The position numbers and the translations under genes are program-made. DNA of 64,000 bases. Source: Allantophomopsis cytisporea (taxonomy: Eukaryota > Ascomycota > Leotiomycetes > Phacidiales > Phacidiaceae). This document shows positions 12,254 through 24,335 of the stretch, piece after piece. The stretch covers positions 1,178,001 through 1,242,000 of the forward strand of contig CP103028.1 in the NCBI GenBank assembly GCA_024752435.1, given 5' to 3'. Each line of letters opens with the position of its first letter. The stretch's first letter is position 1. The notes under the pieces are model-generated. The model had not been told where the DNA came from, made no database searches, and saw only the letters and a list, made by a program, of their open reading frames with translations.

Positions 12254-14228
12254 ATGGCCGAACGTTACATCCCAGAACATCGTCGCACACAGTTCAAGGC
12301 GAAGGGAACCTTCAAGCCTGAAGAGCTTCGTCGCCGTCGTGAAGAACAACAAGTTGAGATCCGAAAGGCTAAGCGTGAGGAAAATCTTGCAAAGAGAAGA
12401 GGTATTGGTGGCGCAGATTCTTCCTCGCGACCAGGTGCTTCTTTGGGAGCAGAGCCGGATAGTGATGATGATAGCCCACCAACTGAGACTCAGGTACGTT
12501 GATCACATACAGTCTTTCATGACAACAAGAAAACTTTTTCCTTCCCCATCATAGATCACCTCAGAGTTTTTACGCAGTAGAAGGAACGTCTTTCAGCCTC
12601 ATGATCTTGGTGGGGTCATAGCCATGTACCCCACTTTGATTGGGGCAATCTGGAAAGCTTTCACACAAGCAAAGCTTTGATACTGCGCGATAGAATTTGT
12701 TTGATCAGATTTATGTATATGTTCAGTTGCGCAAATGCTAACATGTTATAGCTCAATGAGGATCTCCCACAGATGGTAAAGAATGTATTCTCCGACCAGA
12801 TCGATCTTCAAATTCAAGCCACCACAAAGTTCCGAAAGCTTTTGTCAAAAGAGCGCAACCCACCTATTGAAGAGGTCATTAAGACTGGTGTTGTCAGCAG
12901 ATTCGTCGAATTCCTTCACTCCCCACACACCCTTGTTCAATTTGAGGCCGCTTGGGCTCTTACCAACATTGCCTCTGGATCCGCACAACAAACACAGGTT
13001 GTCATTGAGGCCGGAGCTGTTCCAATCTTTGTTGAACTTCTTGCCAGCCACGAGCCAGATGTCAGAGAGCAGGCCGTTTGGGCTCTTGGAAATATTGCTG
13101 GTGATAGCCCAACATGCAGAGACTATGTCCTTGCTCAGGGTGCTCTTAAGCCACTTTTGAACCTTTTGGGCGATAGCCGCAAGCTTAGCATGCTCCGCAA
13201 TGCTACTTGGACTTTGAGCAACTTTTGCCGTGGCAAGACCCCACAGCCAGATTGGAACACCGTGAGTTGATGATGCTCTGATTTAACATATACACAAATA
13301 CTAACATTTACAGCAGATCCTTCCAGCACTTCCAGTGTTGGCCAAGCTCGTTTATTCTCTCGATGACGAGGTCCTCATCGATGCTTGCTGGGCTATTTCC
13401 TACCTTTCCGATGGTGCCAACGACAAGATCCAGGCTGTTATCGAAGCCGGTATCCCACGCCGTCTTGTGGAGCTCCTTATGCACGCATCCACCTCCGTTC
13501 AGACTCCAGCTCTTCGATCCGTCGGAAACATCGTTACCGGTGACGACGTACAAACCCAGATCATCATCAACAGTGGTGCTCTCCCAGCTCTTCTCGCTTT
13601 GTTGAGCTCTGGTAAGGATGGTATCCGCAAGGAGGCCTGCTGGACCATTTCCAACATTACAGCTGGAAACTCTACCCAGATCCAGTCCGTTATTGATGCC
13701 AACATTATCCCACCTCTTATTCATCTCCTCTCCAACGGTGACTTGAAGACCCGTAAGGAGGCTTGCTGGGCTATTTCCAACGCCACCTCTGGTGGTCTTC
13801 AAAAGCCAGAGCAGATCCGATACCTCGTTGCTCAGGGTTGCATTAAGCCACTCTGTGACCTTCTTGCTTGCCCAGACAACAAGATTATCCAGGTCGCTCT
13901 TGATGGTCTTGAGAACATCCTCAAGGTTGGTGAGATGGACAAGGAAGCTGCCGGAGACACTCCAGAGGCTAGCATCAACAGATATGCTCTCTTCATTGAG
14001 GAGTGCAACGGTATGGAGAAGATCCACGAGTGCCAGACCAACGCAAATGAGGAGATCTACATGAAGGCATATAACATGATCGAGAAGTACTTCTCTGATG
14101 ATGAGGAGGGAGCTGCTGATATGGATGAGGGAGTTGCAGGACCAGATGGCAACTTTGGATTCAGTGCTCCTCAGACCCAGACTGGAGGATTCAGCTTTGC
14201 CAACGGAGCCGATTCTATGGACATGTAA
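12254..14228 (+). CDS. Importin subunit alpha (karyopherin alpha)
   Basis: Three exons: 12254-12493, 12752-13261 and 13317-14228; 553 residues. Introns: 258 nt (GTACGT..TAACATGTTATAG) and 55 nt (GTGAGT..CTAACATTTACAGCAG). Role: adaptor that binds classical nuclear localisation signals and importin beta for nuclear import. Residues 1-80 are the importin-beta-binding domain, rich in arginine (RRRREEQQVEIRKAKREENL). The rest is an ARM-repeat solenoid with the repeated Trp/Asn ladder that grips NLS peptides: AWALTNIASG, VWALGNIAGD, TWTLSNFCRG, CWAISYLSDG, CWTISNITAG, CWAISNATSG. Length is normal for the family. The last intron ends CAGCAG, allowing an optional extra glutamine. Codon use is biased, consistent with high expression. 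Confidence 0.97.
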
Positions 14229-14721
14229 ATCTGCTGTCTTTAAGCGATCAGAATCCAAAAGTATCAGCTCCTATTTATCAAATGTTCTTCTTGAGCCCTT
14301 CAACGCTAGACATACAAAAATATTCTAGTTTTGAGACCCTTTTTGAAGATCATTACCTGTCTTTGCACTTGCTCAATACATCATGTGCAACCACAATTCT
14401 CACCCCCTTGTTACACATATACACAGCACCCTTTATCACTTTCAGTAGCGGAAAAATGAAAGATTCACCGTCATGTATTCCCCCTCTTGTTAACTTTCCC
14501 ATTTCTTCGGGCTGCAAAGTCACATCCTCTTTTCCTGGCGTTGATGTTCTGGTTCTTTACCTTTGGCCCTTTTCTTTCCTCCCCCTCCCCTTTCATGTCA
14601 ATTTTTCTTCTCTTCATGTTTTCCTTTGTTCGGGACGATATCAATTGACTGAATGGGAACTTTTTCATGAAACTCGAATCTCAATCATATTCAGATAGAC
14701 GAGGGTCGCTTGAAAGCTCCC

Positions 14722-14762
14722 CGTGCATGTGTGTGTGTGTATGTGTGTATGCGCGCGCGCGC
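14722..14762. repeat. 41-bp alternating purine-pyrimidine tract (TG)n(CG)n
   Basis: An unbroken alternation of purine and pyrimidine made of TG/TA steps followed by six GC steps, the classical sequence class with Z-DNA potential. It lies about 500 bp past the importin alpha stop codon. Confidence 0.85.
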
Positions 14763-16280
14763 TATTGCGTTTGTTTCCTTTTGCTTTGTGGTCGGGGAGA
14801 TGTTGCCCTTGGGTGAGGTGGTGGGCTTCGATGTTGTGGGTTGGTAGCTTGAAAGCTCTGCCCACCAATATAAACATGATCTCTTGGTGGCTTATGTCCT
14901 TTCTTGCTCATCTACTTTTGGTGGCGATGATGGGTATATAGAGGATGGTGGAGACAATGAATGAGATAACATCTTAATGTTTTTGTGAGTGAGTTACGTG
15001 ATGGGTCTGAGAATATGAATGAGCAATGAATGAGCAATGAGTGAATTTGATCAGATGACTTCTATGAACCTCGATATCCTTTTACCTTTGATAGATTCCC
15101 AGCCGCCGCACGCACGAAGCTGTTTTCCCATCATTCACGCGCCATTGACTACGCTGAACCAGTCAAAATCTCAGTAGTGCCTGTGGTTATATCAACAATC
15201 AAACCCCTCGCCATCCAAGACCCTTCAAAAGCGCCCAAAACGAAGAAAATTCCATTAGCTCGTAGATGATGGTGAGCCCATGAGGGGATGGCATCTAAGT
15301 AGCTCAAATATAATATGACCCCCAACGAAGAACAATCTAGCTTCGTCTATGGCTACATATGCTATTTATCATCTGCCTTGTGGATGTACCCATGTGCTAT
15401 GTGTGATGTGCCATGTGCCCAGCGCCATGTTCTTTGCTCATTTACTCTTTTCGCTGCTAATTGCGGAAGCTGCGCCGTCGGAGGGCGATCTGCGGGATTT
15501 GCGTTTATGTACAGTATGGATCTTTCAGGGTGTGGATATTGGGATTTGGGTAGATTTCTATGTGTTCTTGTGTATTCGTTGGAATGTTTGTCTGCGCGGA
15601 CTCGTGTTTCTACTCATTCAGGTTATTCATCTCTTCATTCATACATACATTCATACTCCTGATGCTACAGCTAATCTACCTATCTATACGTACAACAGAA
15701 CGCCGCAAACATACTCCAAGTCCTACCACCGACAAACTACAATGTATATCTCTAATTTCCATCTCTCCGACCCCGTGTCTACCTCCATGTTGATCTTCGT
15801 CCACAGCCGTGCGCCCGGCAAGTCATGTTGGCGATGAAATTAGGGTATTTAACTTTATGATTGCGCTTTACCGTGCACCGTTGGGGAAAGGCGAGTTGGA
15901 GCTGGACGCACATCTGATATCTCCCGATTGTCACGAGCACAGCAATGAGCTGAAGAACTTTGCGAGATGGACAATATGATTCGGAATGTTTTCGCGATTG
16001 AGTTCCAGGGACAAGCGTCTGATGTAACTGCATGCTGTACTGCTGTGTACGTATGTATGTACATACATAAAATGTGGAATACGGGGTTCCCACTTCTCCG
16101 TACATGAGATGGTGCAGGTGTGGTGCTACCTCTGCTGTTCTGTGCTGTGCTGCGCTGTGTTCATTCGCGTCGCAATCTGAATCCCCCCCCCTCTTACTCA
16201 CATACGTGCAAACTCACGGGGAACATCACGATCTGTGCCATGTCCCGATAATGGACCAAGTGTCGTCTCCTCAGCAAAAC

Positions 16281-16299
16281 AAAAAAAAAAAAAAAAAAA
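16281..16299. repeat. Poly-A tract
   Basis: Nineteen consecutive A residues. Confidence 0.9.
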
Positions 16300-17600
16300 C
16301 AATCTAGAAGTCGGAAGGGTGGATGAAACAGACAAGCGGCCAAGGAAATGCACGGAGTATGGAGCGATGACTTTCATTTCAATTCTCCTTATGTGCATAT
16401 TGTTGGCTTCATTCGCTTCATTCGCTTTATTCACTGTGTAAGTCCATTACCGCTTCCACTCATTCCTTCCGCGATCCTTCAGCGATCCTTCAGCACAGAT
16501 ACTCGGTTTACAGTGGTCGTTGATTAAAATAGCCCGCTGATCTCGCCCATGTCTCATGTTCGCCGACTGCTTGACCTGTGCTGTGCGGTGCGGTGCTGAG
16601 CTATCTTGGGTGAGTATCCTATTCCGTCGAAATGGCCGCATGCGATTGAGATGAGTTTCTAAGAATGAACGGACGACGACGGTCAAGACGACGGTCAATG
16701 TACGAAGCGCCTACTCGTCTATAGGATTTCAAATTGCGATTGCGACTATGGAGATGTTCATATCAACTGGGTAGTAGTACGTATATCCCTAGGTGAGCGT
16801 CTATTCCGTACGCGCTCTGCTTATCCTGACTATTGTCCGCGGTAAGCATTTTCCGTCGTGCCCCGACGAATTGACTCTCGCCTGGAAAATAGCCTACACA
16901 ACAGAGACAGCGACTACAGAATACAGACGCGTAGCGTACACGAGGCATTGTGGGTTTGTACTCAGTCTATGGAGTAAACAACATTGCCATCTACAGTAAG
17001 TGGTGCTGTATTCACTTCGGCACTACATACGGCTCCTTATGTTCACTTGTGTATTCGGAGGACTGTACACAACTACACAACAGACTCAGATTGCAATACA
17101 CTCCCGAATGCACAGCACATGCGAAGTGTAGGATATCAAACACTGCATCGGCATCAAGCTTGGTCATCCGGGCATATACTTCGTAGACATGTACCTCACG
17201 GTACAAATGTGTGATTGATGTACGGACTACCTTGATCACATCGCAGTGCATCGGCAGTACTGCGTGCCAGCGAATCTCTGCATGCCGCAACTTTCGGAGG
17301 CAACCTCGGTTGATATCCAATCAATTACAGTATCCAAATCGCCGTGCAAAGATTATCCCAGGCCATAGAACACAGATGACTTCAAGGATGACTTCATGGA
17401 TGAAGGAAAATAGGAAAAAAGAAAAGAAAATCGGAACAAAACAAAGAAAGAAAAAAGAAAAAGATTTTCCTTTTTCACTTTTTTATGGAGTGATTGACGG
17501 GGATATTCAAAGCCTACAGCATTTCATTGGGCGTTCGTGTTATGCACGTTAGATTTTTTTCATTGACAACCACAATCTAGAACTTTATGTTCTGCACTAC

Positions 17601-17641
17601 GTACAGTACAGTACAGTCCGACTCGACTCGACTCGACTCGG
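17601..17641. repeat. (GTACA)n and (CGACT)n pentanucleotide repeats
   Basis: About three GTACA units (17601-17617) followed by four and a half CGACT units (17619-17641). Confidence 0.85.
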
Positions 17642-18360
17642 CATCACAGGCATCGAAATCGACACGCATTGGTGAGGGTGTGAGGCATTTGATAGTGGAC
17701 AAGACGAAGTGGAGAGGAATGATGACAGCGGCGAAAGAGCTTTCACTCACGCGCAGAGAAAGAGAATTTTTTGATGTGACGGCGGCATGGTGGCGGGCAG
17801 GGAGAGGTCTTGAGACTGGACGAAGACGTTATTTTCACTTGTTATCCGTCAGAATTGAGTTCTTCGCCCCAGAGACGATTCATGTTTACTGATTATGAAT
17901 ACTCGATGATGGATGGATTGGAGATGTCGGGAGGAAGCTATTGGGTGAGAGAGGAAGTAAATCCTCGCAGTACTGTTCATACTCTACTCCGAGTTGCAGC
18001 TCGAGTCTGTAGGTCAGTTCGTAAGCTCGGAAGTTCAGTGTCATGTCATCGATGGCGTTCACAGCTTCTCGACGGTAACTCGTCACTGAAGACAACGTCG
18101 ACCGGTATGAAATCTTCAGCAGCACATCGACATCTCTGCCTCCATTACCGTTACGAAGACTTTGAAGTGCCAACATTCCAAGTGGAGTTCACTGCACGCG
18201 CCGTCTAAACGCTCGCCGGCGTCAGTCCGTACCGTAGACATCTTCAGCTCCATTATCAATAGGATCCCATTGTCCTCATGCGCAGCCATGCCTTCCGACC
18301 ACCCGATCGATCACATTACTCGCACTCGCACGTTTAGGCCCAAGGCTCTCATGCTCGACC

Positions 18361-18383
18361 TTCCCTTCCCTTCCCTTCCCTTC
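18361..18383. repeat. (TTCCC)n repeat
   Basis: Four full TTCCC units and a partial one. Confidence 0.85.
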
Positions 18384-18952
18384 AAAGATCCAGCAAAGCC
18401 TCGGCCCTTCAGAACCACATTTCAAGCGTGAGCCCACCGTAGAATAGTAAACAAGTGAAGAAGCAGTGACAAAGCGGCCAGTTGAAATGGGTCGGACGGG
18501 TCGGGCTGAACAGAGAAGAAAGCAATGTTACTCGTCAGTGCGAATGCGTTATGCAGCATTGGAAAGCCGGCCATGTTAGTTGACAGCAAGTGTGTATGGT
18601 AACTGGCCGCGCAAATAGTTCATGAGCAGTTAGGCCAGCAGGACCTAAGCACAGCACAAACAGCACACCACGAATTCTCTAATGCCTGGCAGTATCCGCA
18701 CCCAACAATAGCCCTCCCCTCGCCGCAATTCACAAATCTCTGCCTATTGGTGAAGCATACTCGGTGCATCTATCCAACCCATTCTGTACATGGTGCTCAA
18801 CTGATCGCGTGGTGTTGCGCTGCTCGCTGCTCGCTACTCGCGACTCCGTCTCCGTCTCCGTCCCTGTACTATACGATACTATACTATACCTGTTCCTGAC
18901 CCAGCGGCCACATCAGCGTTTACCGTCGCGAGGCCGGCGCGCGTACCTTTTT

Positions 18953-18973
18953 GCTGCGCTGCGCTGCGCTGCG
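18953..18973. repeat. (GCTGC)n repeat
   Basis: Four tandem GCTGC units. Confidence 0.8.
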
Positions 18974-19042
18974 ACGGACTTGGTTGGCGGTTCAGGTACA
19001 CCAATACCAAGCAATGGGTGTTTGGTGTGGTTGGTTGCTGTT

Positions 19043-19080
19043 GGGCTTGGGCTTGGACTTGGACTTGGACTTGGACTTGG
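19043..19080. repeat. (GGACTT)n hexanucleotide repeat
   Basis: Two GGGCTT units followed by four GGACTT units. Confidence 0.85.
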
Positions 19081-20728
19081 AACTTGTTTGGGTGCGCTTT
19101 TTGTTCAAGCGACCGCTTTACTTTACCATTGTTTTGGGCGGTTGGTTGGGGTTCTTTTGCTATTTGTTTGACAGGTGCGTGGACTGTGTATACACTGTGT
19201 GGTTTGAATTGATGGATGGGAGCTTTGTTGGGCGGGGATTTGCACGAGAATTCATGCATGAGTAGGATTGAATGGGGGAGTTGGGAGGAGGTTGGTTGAC
19301 AATTGTAATGTTTTTGGTGGTAGACCTGGTTGTTGATGATGATTATGGTGATCATCATCACGATGATAATAATGACAACGATAATGATCATTATTATCTG
19401 TTTAGTCATGGGTTTCTCTGTTCCTTTCTCCCTTGTTCGTTGTATACTGCATACCCAATCATCGATCAATTGATTCTTCTTTCTTCATCGCATTCCATTC
19501 CTCGTACCAACACACACACAATCCTTCCATTCTTCCCACACAAAGTGAAGTCGCCTCCCCTCTTCCTCAGTTCAGCTCTACACGGTACACGGTACAATGC
19601 AGCTCAAGTCCCCAACTCCCCTCAATACCTTCGCCCCTCACGTGGAGTCGACTTGCGTGGACAGAGTACGTCTCTTCCCCCCAACTCGCAACTCGGGAGA
19701 TTATTCTCTCATCTTGTCTCTCAACAAGCACATTCCACCCTGGCACTCGCAGCCAAAGCAGTAACAATGTGGATATTATTGTCCCAGATGCGTCTAATTA
19801 TGTCTTCGATTGATCGTACGCCAACAGGGGGGAAGAAGTACACAGTAGAATAGAAGTAGAATGGAAATGGAAATGGAATGGTTGACCCCCCTCCAAGACA
19901 AGCAGTCCTTATCTTCTAGGTATCAGGCTCACCACACCACACCACACCACCTTTTTACTCCTTGGTGCCTGGATTGTTGGGCTTGATTGTAATGGGTCCG
20001 GGTTAGAGCATATCGGGTGTAAGTGTCGGCGCTAATTATCCGTCGTAAGCTCTTTGCAGTAGTTTCATCTCCACTTCTCCTCTCTTTGACCTTCCTCACT
20101 TCCCCTTGAGTGTTATCTATCAATGGATTAATTGATTCACGCTCTCCCTCACCCTCATATTCACTCACCCTTAGACTTATGTATTTATGTATTCATGTAC
20201 AATGTCCACTCACCCACTGACTCTGCTCTGACTCTCTCTCTCTTTTATTCTACTTCCTCTTTCTCCTCCTCTGTCCGTTCACCCTTATCCACCCCCAGTC
20301 TTATCCCGACCCAGTTGTCTGGCCGTTCGTCTATTCCCATACTACTTCTTCTCCCCTCCCCCCTCCACGTCTTCTAGTCGATGGTCAATGTACAAATTTC
20401 ATTTGTCAACTGTCCACTCATCATCTAGGTCCACACACCCATACACCCAACACTCACTCTTACAGACTTGACCTTTCTAAGCTCCGGGAGACATCTCTTC
20501 CATCCTACTCTATCTCTCTATTCTGTGCTGTCAGTGAGTGAGTAAAATGAAGAAGTCTACTGAAGAAACTCCACTCACACCGACCTACAAATCTTTGATG
20601 ATAGCGCCATGACTAGAAGAATAGAGATGAAGTAGGATGTTCCACGATGAGAATCTCGTGTATGTCCACACCCCTTATCCCAGAAAACATACCAACAAAG
20701 AAAACAAAGGAAACAAAGAAAACAAAAG

Positions 20729-20758
20729 AAAATCAAAATCAAAATCAAAATCAAAATC
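20729..20758. repeat. (AAAATC)5 repeat
   Basis: Five perfect hexanucleotide units preceded by imperfect AAACAAAG units. Confidence 0.85.
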
Positions 20759-20987
20759 AAAAGCGATCGAAAAGCGACCAGAGAAACTTGGAAATAAAAT
20801 GGGTCCTCCCAGAAACCACAAAGCAACAATGCAATCAGTGCCTTGATAAATCCATCCATCCTTCAATTGTGACGAGATGAGATAGATGAGATGAGATGAA
20901 CAAAAAAAGATCAAAGATCAACACATCCAGTCACTACCCCAACCAGGAACGCAGCCAACCATGACAACATGCATGCTCGACTCTCAG

Positions 20988-21013
20988 GTACAGTTCAGTA
21001 CAGTACAGTACAG
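20988..21013. repeat. (GTACA)n repeat
   Basis: Imperfect first unit then perfect CAGTA steps; the same unit as the array near 17.6 kb. Confidence 0.8.
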
Positions 21014-21094
21014 GATAGGATAGTTGAGTGATGCATTATGATTGGGGTACCTGAACTGGGAAGACCTTTCAAGGGGGGGCGTTGTAGGCGTTGT

Positions 21095-21136
21095 GGGTGT
21101 GGGTATGGGTATGGGTGTGGGCGTGGGCGTCGTGGG
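21095..21136 (+). other. G-quadruplex-type tract
   Basis: Seven GGG runs on the plus strand at 21095, 21101, 21107, 21113, 21119, 21125 and 21134, the first six separated by exactly three bases. This fits the standard intramolecular G-quadruplex pattern with short loops. Confidence 0.7.
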
Positions 21137-21697
21137 CGTCGCTTGGTGTGGAAGATCTTCATGGGCCCACCTTGAGGGATGGGGGGATGCTGGTTGTGCA
21201 ATTTCGGGTGGTTTATGCTGTGTGATGTTTTTACTGCTTGATCTTTTGGTCTTTTCGTCTTTTGGTCTTTTAGGGTTGCATCTTTTTCTACTCTACTACT
21301 CTACTGTATTGTATTCTATTGTATATTCCACTCTTACAATATCGATCTGTTCATCTATACAACATACCTGAATCGAGTGCGATGTATGCGTAGACTAGAA
21401 TACATCTCATCCAAATAACCTCAACATCACTCCACATCCATCATCATCAAACTCACCAGCCATACACCACATCAATCCAAGCAATCCAATTCCTTCAATC
21501 AAGTCTCTGCAAAATGCATCGCTCATGCACACCTCACAGACCCTTCCTGGACCTCCACCCCAAACAGCAGAATTCAGACTTCAGAATTCAAAATCCGAAC
21601 TGCCAAGTTTCAAATTCCCTTTCCCTGCTGTACGTCCAAGTGAACATACATACAAGCCCTACTTACCATGCCTGTCGAGCGCCTCTACACCATGTCC

Positions 21698-21722
21698 GCA
21701 TCGCATCGCATCGCATCGCATC
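21698..21722. repeat. (GCATC)5 repeat
   Basis: Five perfect pentanucleotide units. Confidence 0.85.
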
Positions 21723-22148
21723 TCATCTTCTGATTCGCATTCTGCTAATTCGCATCCTTCTGTAGGGTCGTATCATATGAGGATTGGCTTTTTTGGGTGA
21801 CTGTCTGTCACTATCACTGCCTGTCACTGTCATTGTCATTGTCACTGTCACAATCAAAAGGCACGTACTAGGTATATAAATCCCACCATCCCAATCCTCA
21901 ATCCTCCTTTCATGTTTTCGTGTTTTTCTCTCCGATGAGTGGTTTCAGGATGCGCTGAGGCTGTTGACATCTGGAGAATCTCATCTCATCTCATCCCATC
22001 CCATCTTATTCCTGGCCCATCTCGTCTTCTTATATCCGTCCTATCCATCCTATCCTATCCCCCACGATTAGGGAATGGGAAGCTTCGTTGTGTGGATATG
22101 GGTGGTTTGTTTAGTGGAGTATCTTTGATGAATGTGAATGAATACGTA

Positions 22149-22193
22149 GAGTGTTTGTGTGAGTGTATGAGTGTTTGTGTGAGTGTATGAGTG
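22149..22193. repeat. 20-bp tandem duplication
   Basis: The unit GAGTGTTTGTGTGAGTGTAT occurs twice in perfect tandem, followed by a partial third copy. Confidence 0.85.
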
Positions 22194-22849
22194 ATTATAT
22201 GTGAATGTATGAATGAATAAATGAATAAATGAATATCCTAGAACTCTGCTGTAGAACCCTCATCTGCTTGGTTCGGGTCTGGCTTACAATCGACTCGACT
22301 CTATTCAGTACGTCATATGCATGGAATCTCATTCATCAAGTCAATATCGAATGCATCATGTCGGTTGATTACCTGATGAGTTGTTGATGTTCAACGCCAT
22401 TGTTCGTTGTCGTTCATTATCGTTGGTGTGGTGGTGGTGCACACTACCGTACTGAGCTTACCTCTAGTACATCCATCATACAAAGTCTTTATTGTTCCTT
22501 TTTCAATGTTTTTCATTATTGAATTCATTATTTAATTCATTATTGTATCATAATTCTTCTTTGTTCCATGAACAATAAACAATACAATCCCCAGTCAAAG
22601 TCTATTTCCTTACCACGAAACTAAACATGATACTCAATTCTAATTATATTCAAACAATTCCATTGATTCATTCGTCCTTCTTTTCTACCATCTTTTTTAG
22701 TCGCACGCGTAAGCCGCCGTCTAAAAGTACCTGAATCCCAGAAAAGGCCCTTCGTAAGCCACAACGGCAGCTTGGACCAGACATGCGTGCGTACACCCCA
22801 TGACTTGTCTCTGCTCACTCTCCCACACGGTGCCTCTCATGCTGCACCC

Positions 22850-23160
22850 TGCACCCTTCACCCTTCACCCTCCACCCTCCACTCCCCACCCGTGTGGTGT
22901 TCCACTCCACCCATAGAAACCCACAAAACATACCTAACACACACCCAAACACGCCAAATTCACTCTCTACTCTCACTCTCTACTCTCACTCTCACTCTCA
23001 CTACACACAAAAAGTCTCCCTCCCTTATTCATCCTAGTCGTTCCTTTCTCTCATATTACCCTTCCACCTTCCTACATCAATCCTTCTTTTCTTTCCTCCT
23101 CTCCTCCTCACCACCACAACAAACTTCAATACTCACGTTCATTCCTTTACGTGGTATACC
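22850..23160 (+). promoter_or_regulatory. CT-rich leader of the secreted-protein gene
   Basis: Long pyrimidine-rich stretch including several CTCTCACT units around 22961-23010, immediately upstream of the strongly codon-biased gene at 23364. Pyrimidine tracts of this kind often precede the transcription start of highly expressed fungal genes. No precise start site can be read. Confidence 0.5.
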
Positions 23161-23363
23161 CTCTCTCTTTCCAGTCACTCTTTAAGTCCCAACTCAACTA
23201 TTATCGCCCTATCAACCAAGAAAAAGACCATCATCAGTGTCCTTTTTTCCAGAATCCTTGCTGTCCCCGTATTTCACATCGCCGTCTGTCAATTAGCAAA
23301 TTCAAAAAAAAAACATACCCCGATATCTTTCGATACTTATATCAATACCCTCGAAAAATCATC

Positions 23364-24335
23364 ATGCGTTACTCCTACACTCCAATGGTGCTGGCCACCG
23401 CCCTCGTCGGCCAGGCCATCGCAGGTCCTCACGGACATGCTCACGTTCACCAGAAGAAGGATACCGAGGAGGCTCGCGATCTCTCCGATGTCAACTGGAA
23501 CACCGTCAGCTACGACGTCGATTGGACCACCATCGACTACGCCAATGCCGCCGGCGCTGCCGCTGAGGCAACCTCCACCTCGGTCACCCCAACCACTCTC
23601 GCGACAGTCGCTGCTGTCCAGGCTGTAGCCACCAGCGTCTCCACCTCCGCTGCCTCCTCCACCTCCAGCGCTGCCTCCGCCACCTCTACCAGCTCCAGCT
23701 CCAGCTCCAGCGCTGAGAGCATCATCGGCGACATCATCGACGCCGTTGACGAGGCCCTCATCTCCGCCCTCGGCATTGTCTCCGCCGGTGTCAACGCTCT
23801 CCTCGAGAACGACAACTGCTGGATCGGTTCCGACGGTCCATACACCAACGACTTCGTCAACAACTCCGATGAGGATATCCTCCTCGTCATCTGGGGATCC
23901 GATGGATCCTGGATCAACGTCAAGCAGCCATACATCACCATGACCCTTAAGTCTGGCGAGTCGCAGACCGTCTCTTTCGCCAACGGAGTCTCCGGTGCCT
24001 GGTCCGCTATCTACGAAGACGTTTCCCTCGTCAACGGTCAAGTCTCCAACACCTGGGGTGAGTTCACCTTCTCCGAGGAGGGTGTCGTCGATGTTTCTCG
24101 CGAGGTCAACATGGACGGTCACGACATGGAGATTGTCGGCCCATCCTGCACCACCAACATGACCACCTGTGTCTTCGTTTGCGACGAGGGTACCACCTGC
24201 ACCACTGGTTACTCCCTCCTCAACTGCGAGAACGGCTCCCAGGAGGGCGCCAACTACGGTACCTATGCTGGTGCCGCTTCCGGTGGATGCGGTGGTCTCG
24301 GTACCTCCGCTTCCCTCACCACCACCTTCTCCTAG
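23364..24335 (+). CDS. Secreted Ser-rich protein with C-terminal Cys-rich domain
   Basis: Single exon, 323 residues from the ATG at 23364, chosen because it begins a clean signal peptide (MRYSYTPMVLATALVGQAIA). The mature part has a His-rich start (GPHGHAHVH), a Ser/Ala/Thr-rich linker at about residues 75-125 that is probably O-glycosylated, and a C-terminal domain from about residue 150 (DNCWIGSDGPYTNDFVNNSD) with seven cysteines, ending in a Gly-rich tail. It resembles fungal secreted surface or allergen-type proteins (Asp f 4-like in general layout), but I do not recognise the family firmly. Codons end almost always in C, unlike the neighbours, indicating high expression. It sits in isolation: nine kilobases without genes upstream and nearly three downstream. 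Confidence 0.88.
   Translation: MRYSYTPMVLATALVGQAIAGPHGHAHVHQKKDTEEARDLSDVNWNTVSYDVDWTTIDYANAAGAAAEATSTSVTPTTLATVAAVQAVATSVSTSAASSTSSAASATSTSSSSSSSAESIIGDIIDAVDEALISALGIVSAGVNALLENDNCWIGSDGPYTNDFVNNSDEDILLVIWGSDGSWINVKQPYITMTLKSGESQTVSFANGVSGAWSAIYEDVSLVNGQVSNTWGEFTFSEEGVVDVSREVNMDGHDMEIVGPSCTTNMTTCVFVCDEGTTCTTGYSLLNCENGSQEGANYGTYAGAASGGCGGLGTSASLTTTFS

Larger units (their letters stand above)
14229..23363. other. Nine-kilobase gene-poor, microsatellite-rich region
   Basis: No ORF here has plausible protein composition; the longer ones (for example around 18764-19853) are low-complexity readings of simple repeats or TTGG-rich DNA. The region holds many short tandem repeats (listed separately), an alternating purine-pyrimidine tract, a G-quadruplex-type tract and, towards 23 kb, a long CT-rich stretch leading into the secreted-protein gene. 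It may be an extended regulatory region or contain noncoding RNA; sequence alone does not tell. Confidence 0.6.

Noticed and set aside
13308..14258. 316-codon minus-strand ORF across importin alpha
   Set aside because: Antisense shadow of the conserved ARM-repeat coding sequence.
18764..19853. Several 100-196-codon ORFs on both strands
   Set aside because: Low-complexity readings of GGACTT, GATGAT and TTGG-rich repeats; no domain, signal or splice structure.
23337..24122. 261-codon minus-strand ORF across the secreted protein
   Set aside because: Gly/Asp/Val-rich antisense of a strongly C-ending codon set.
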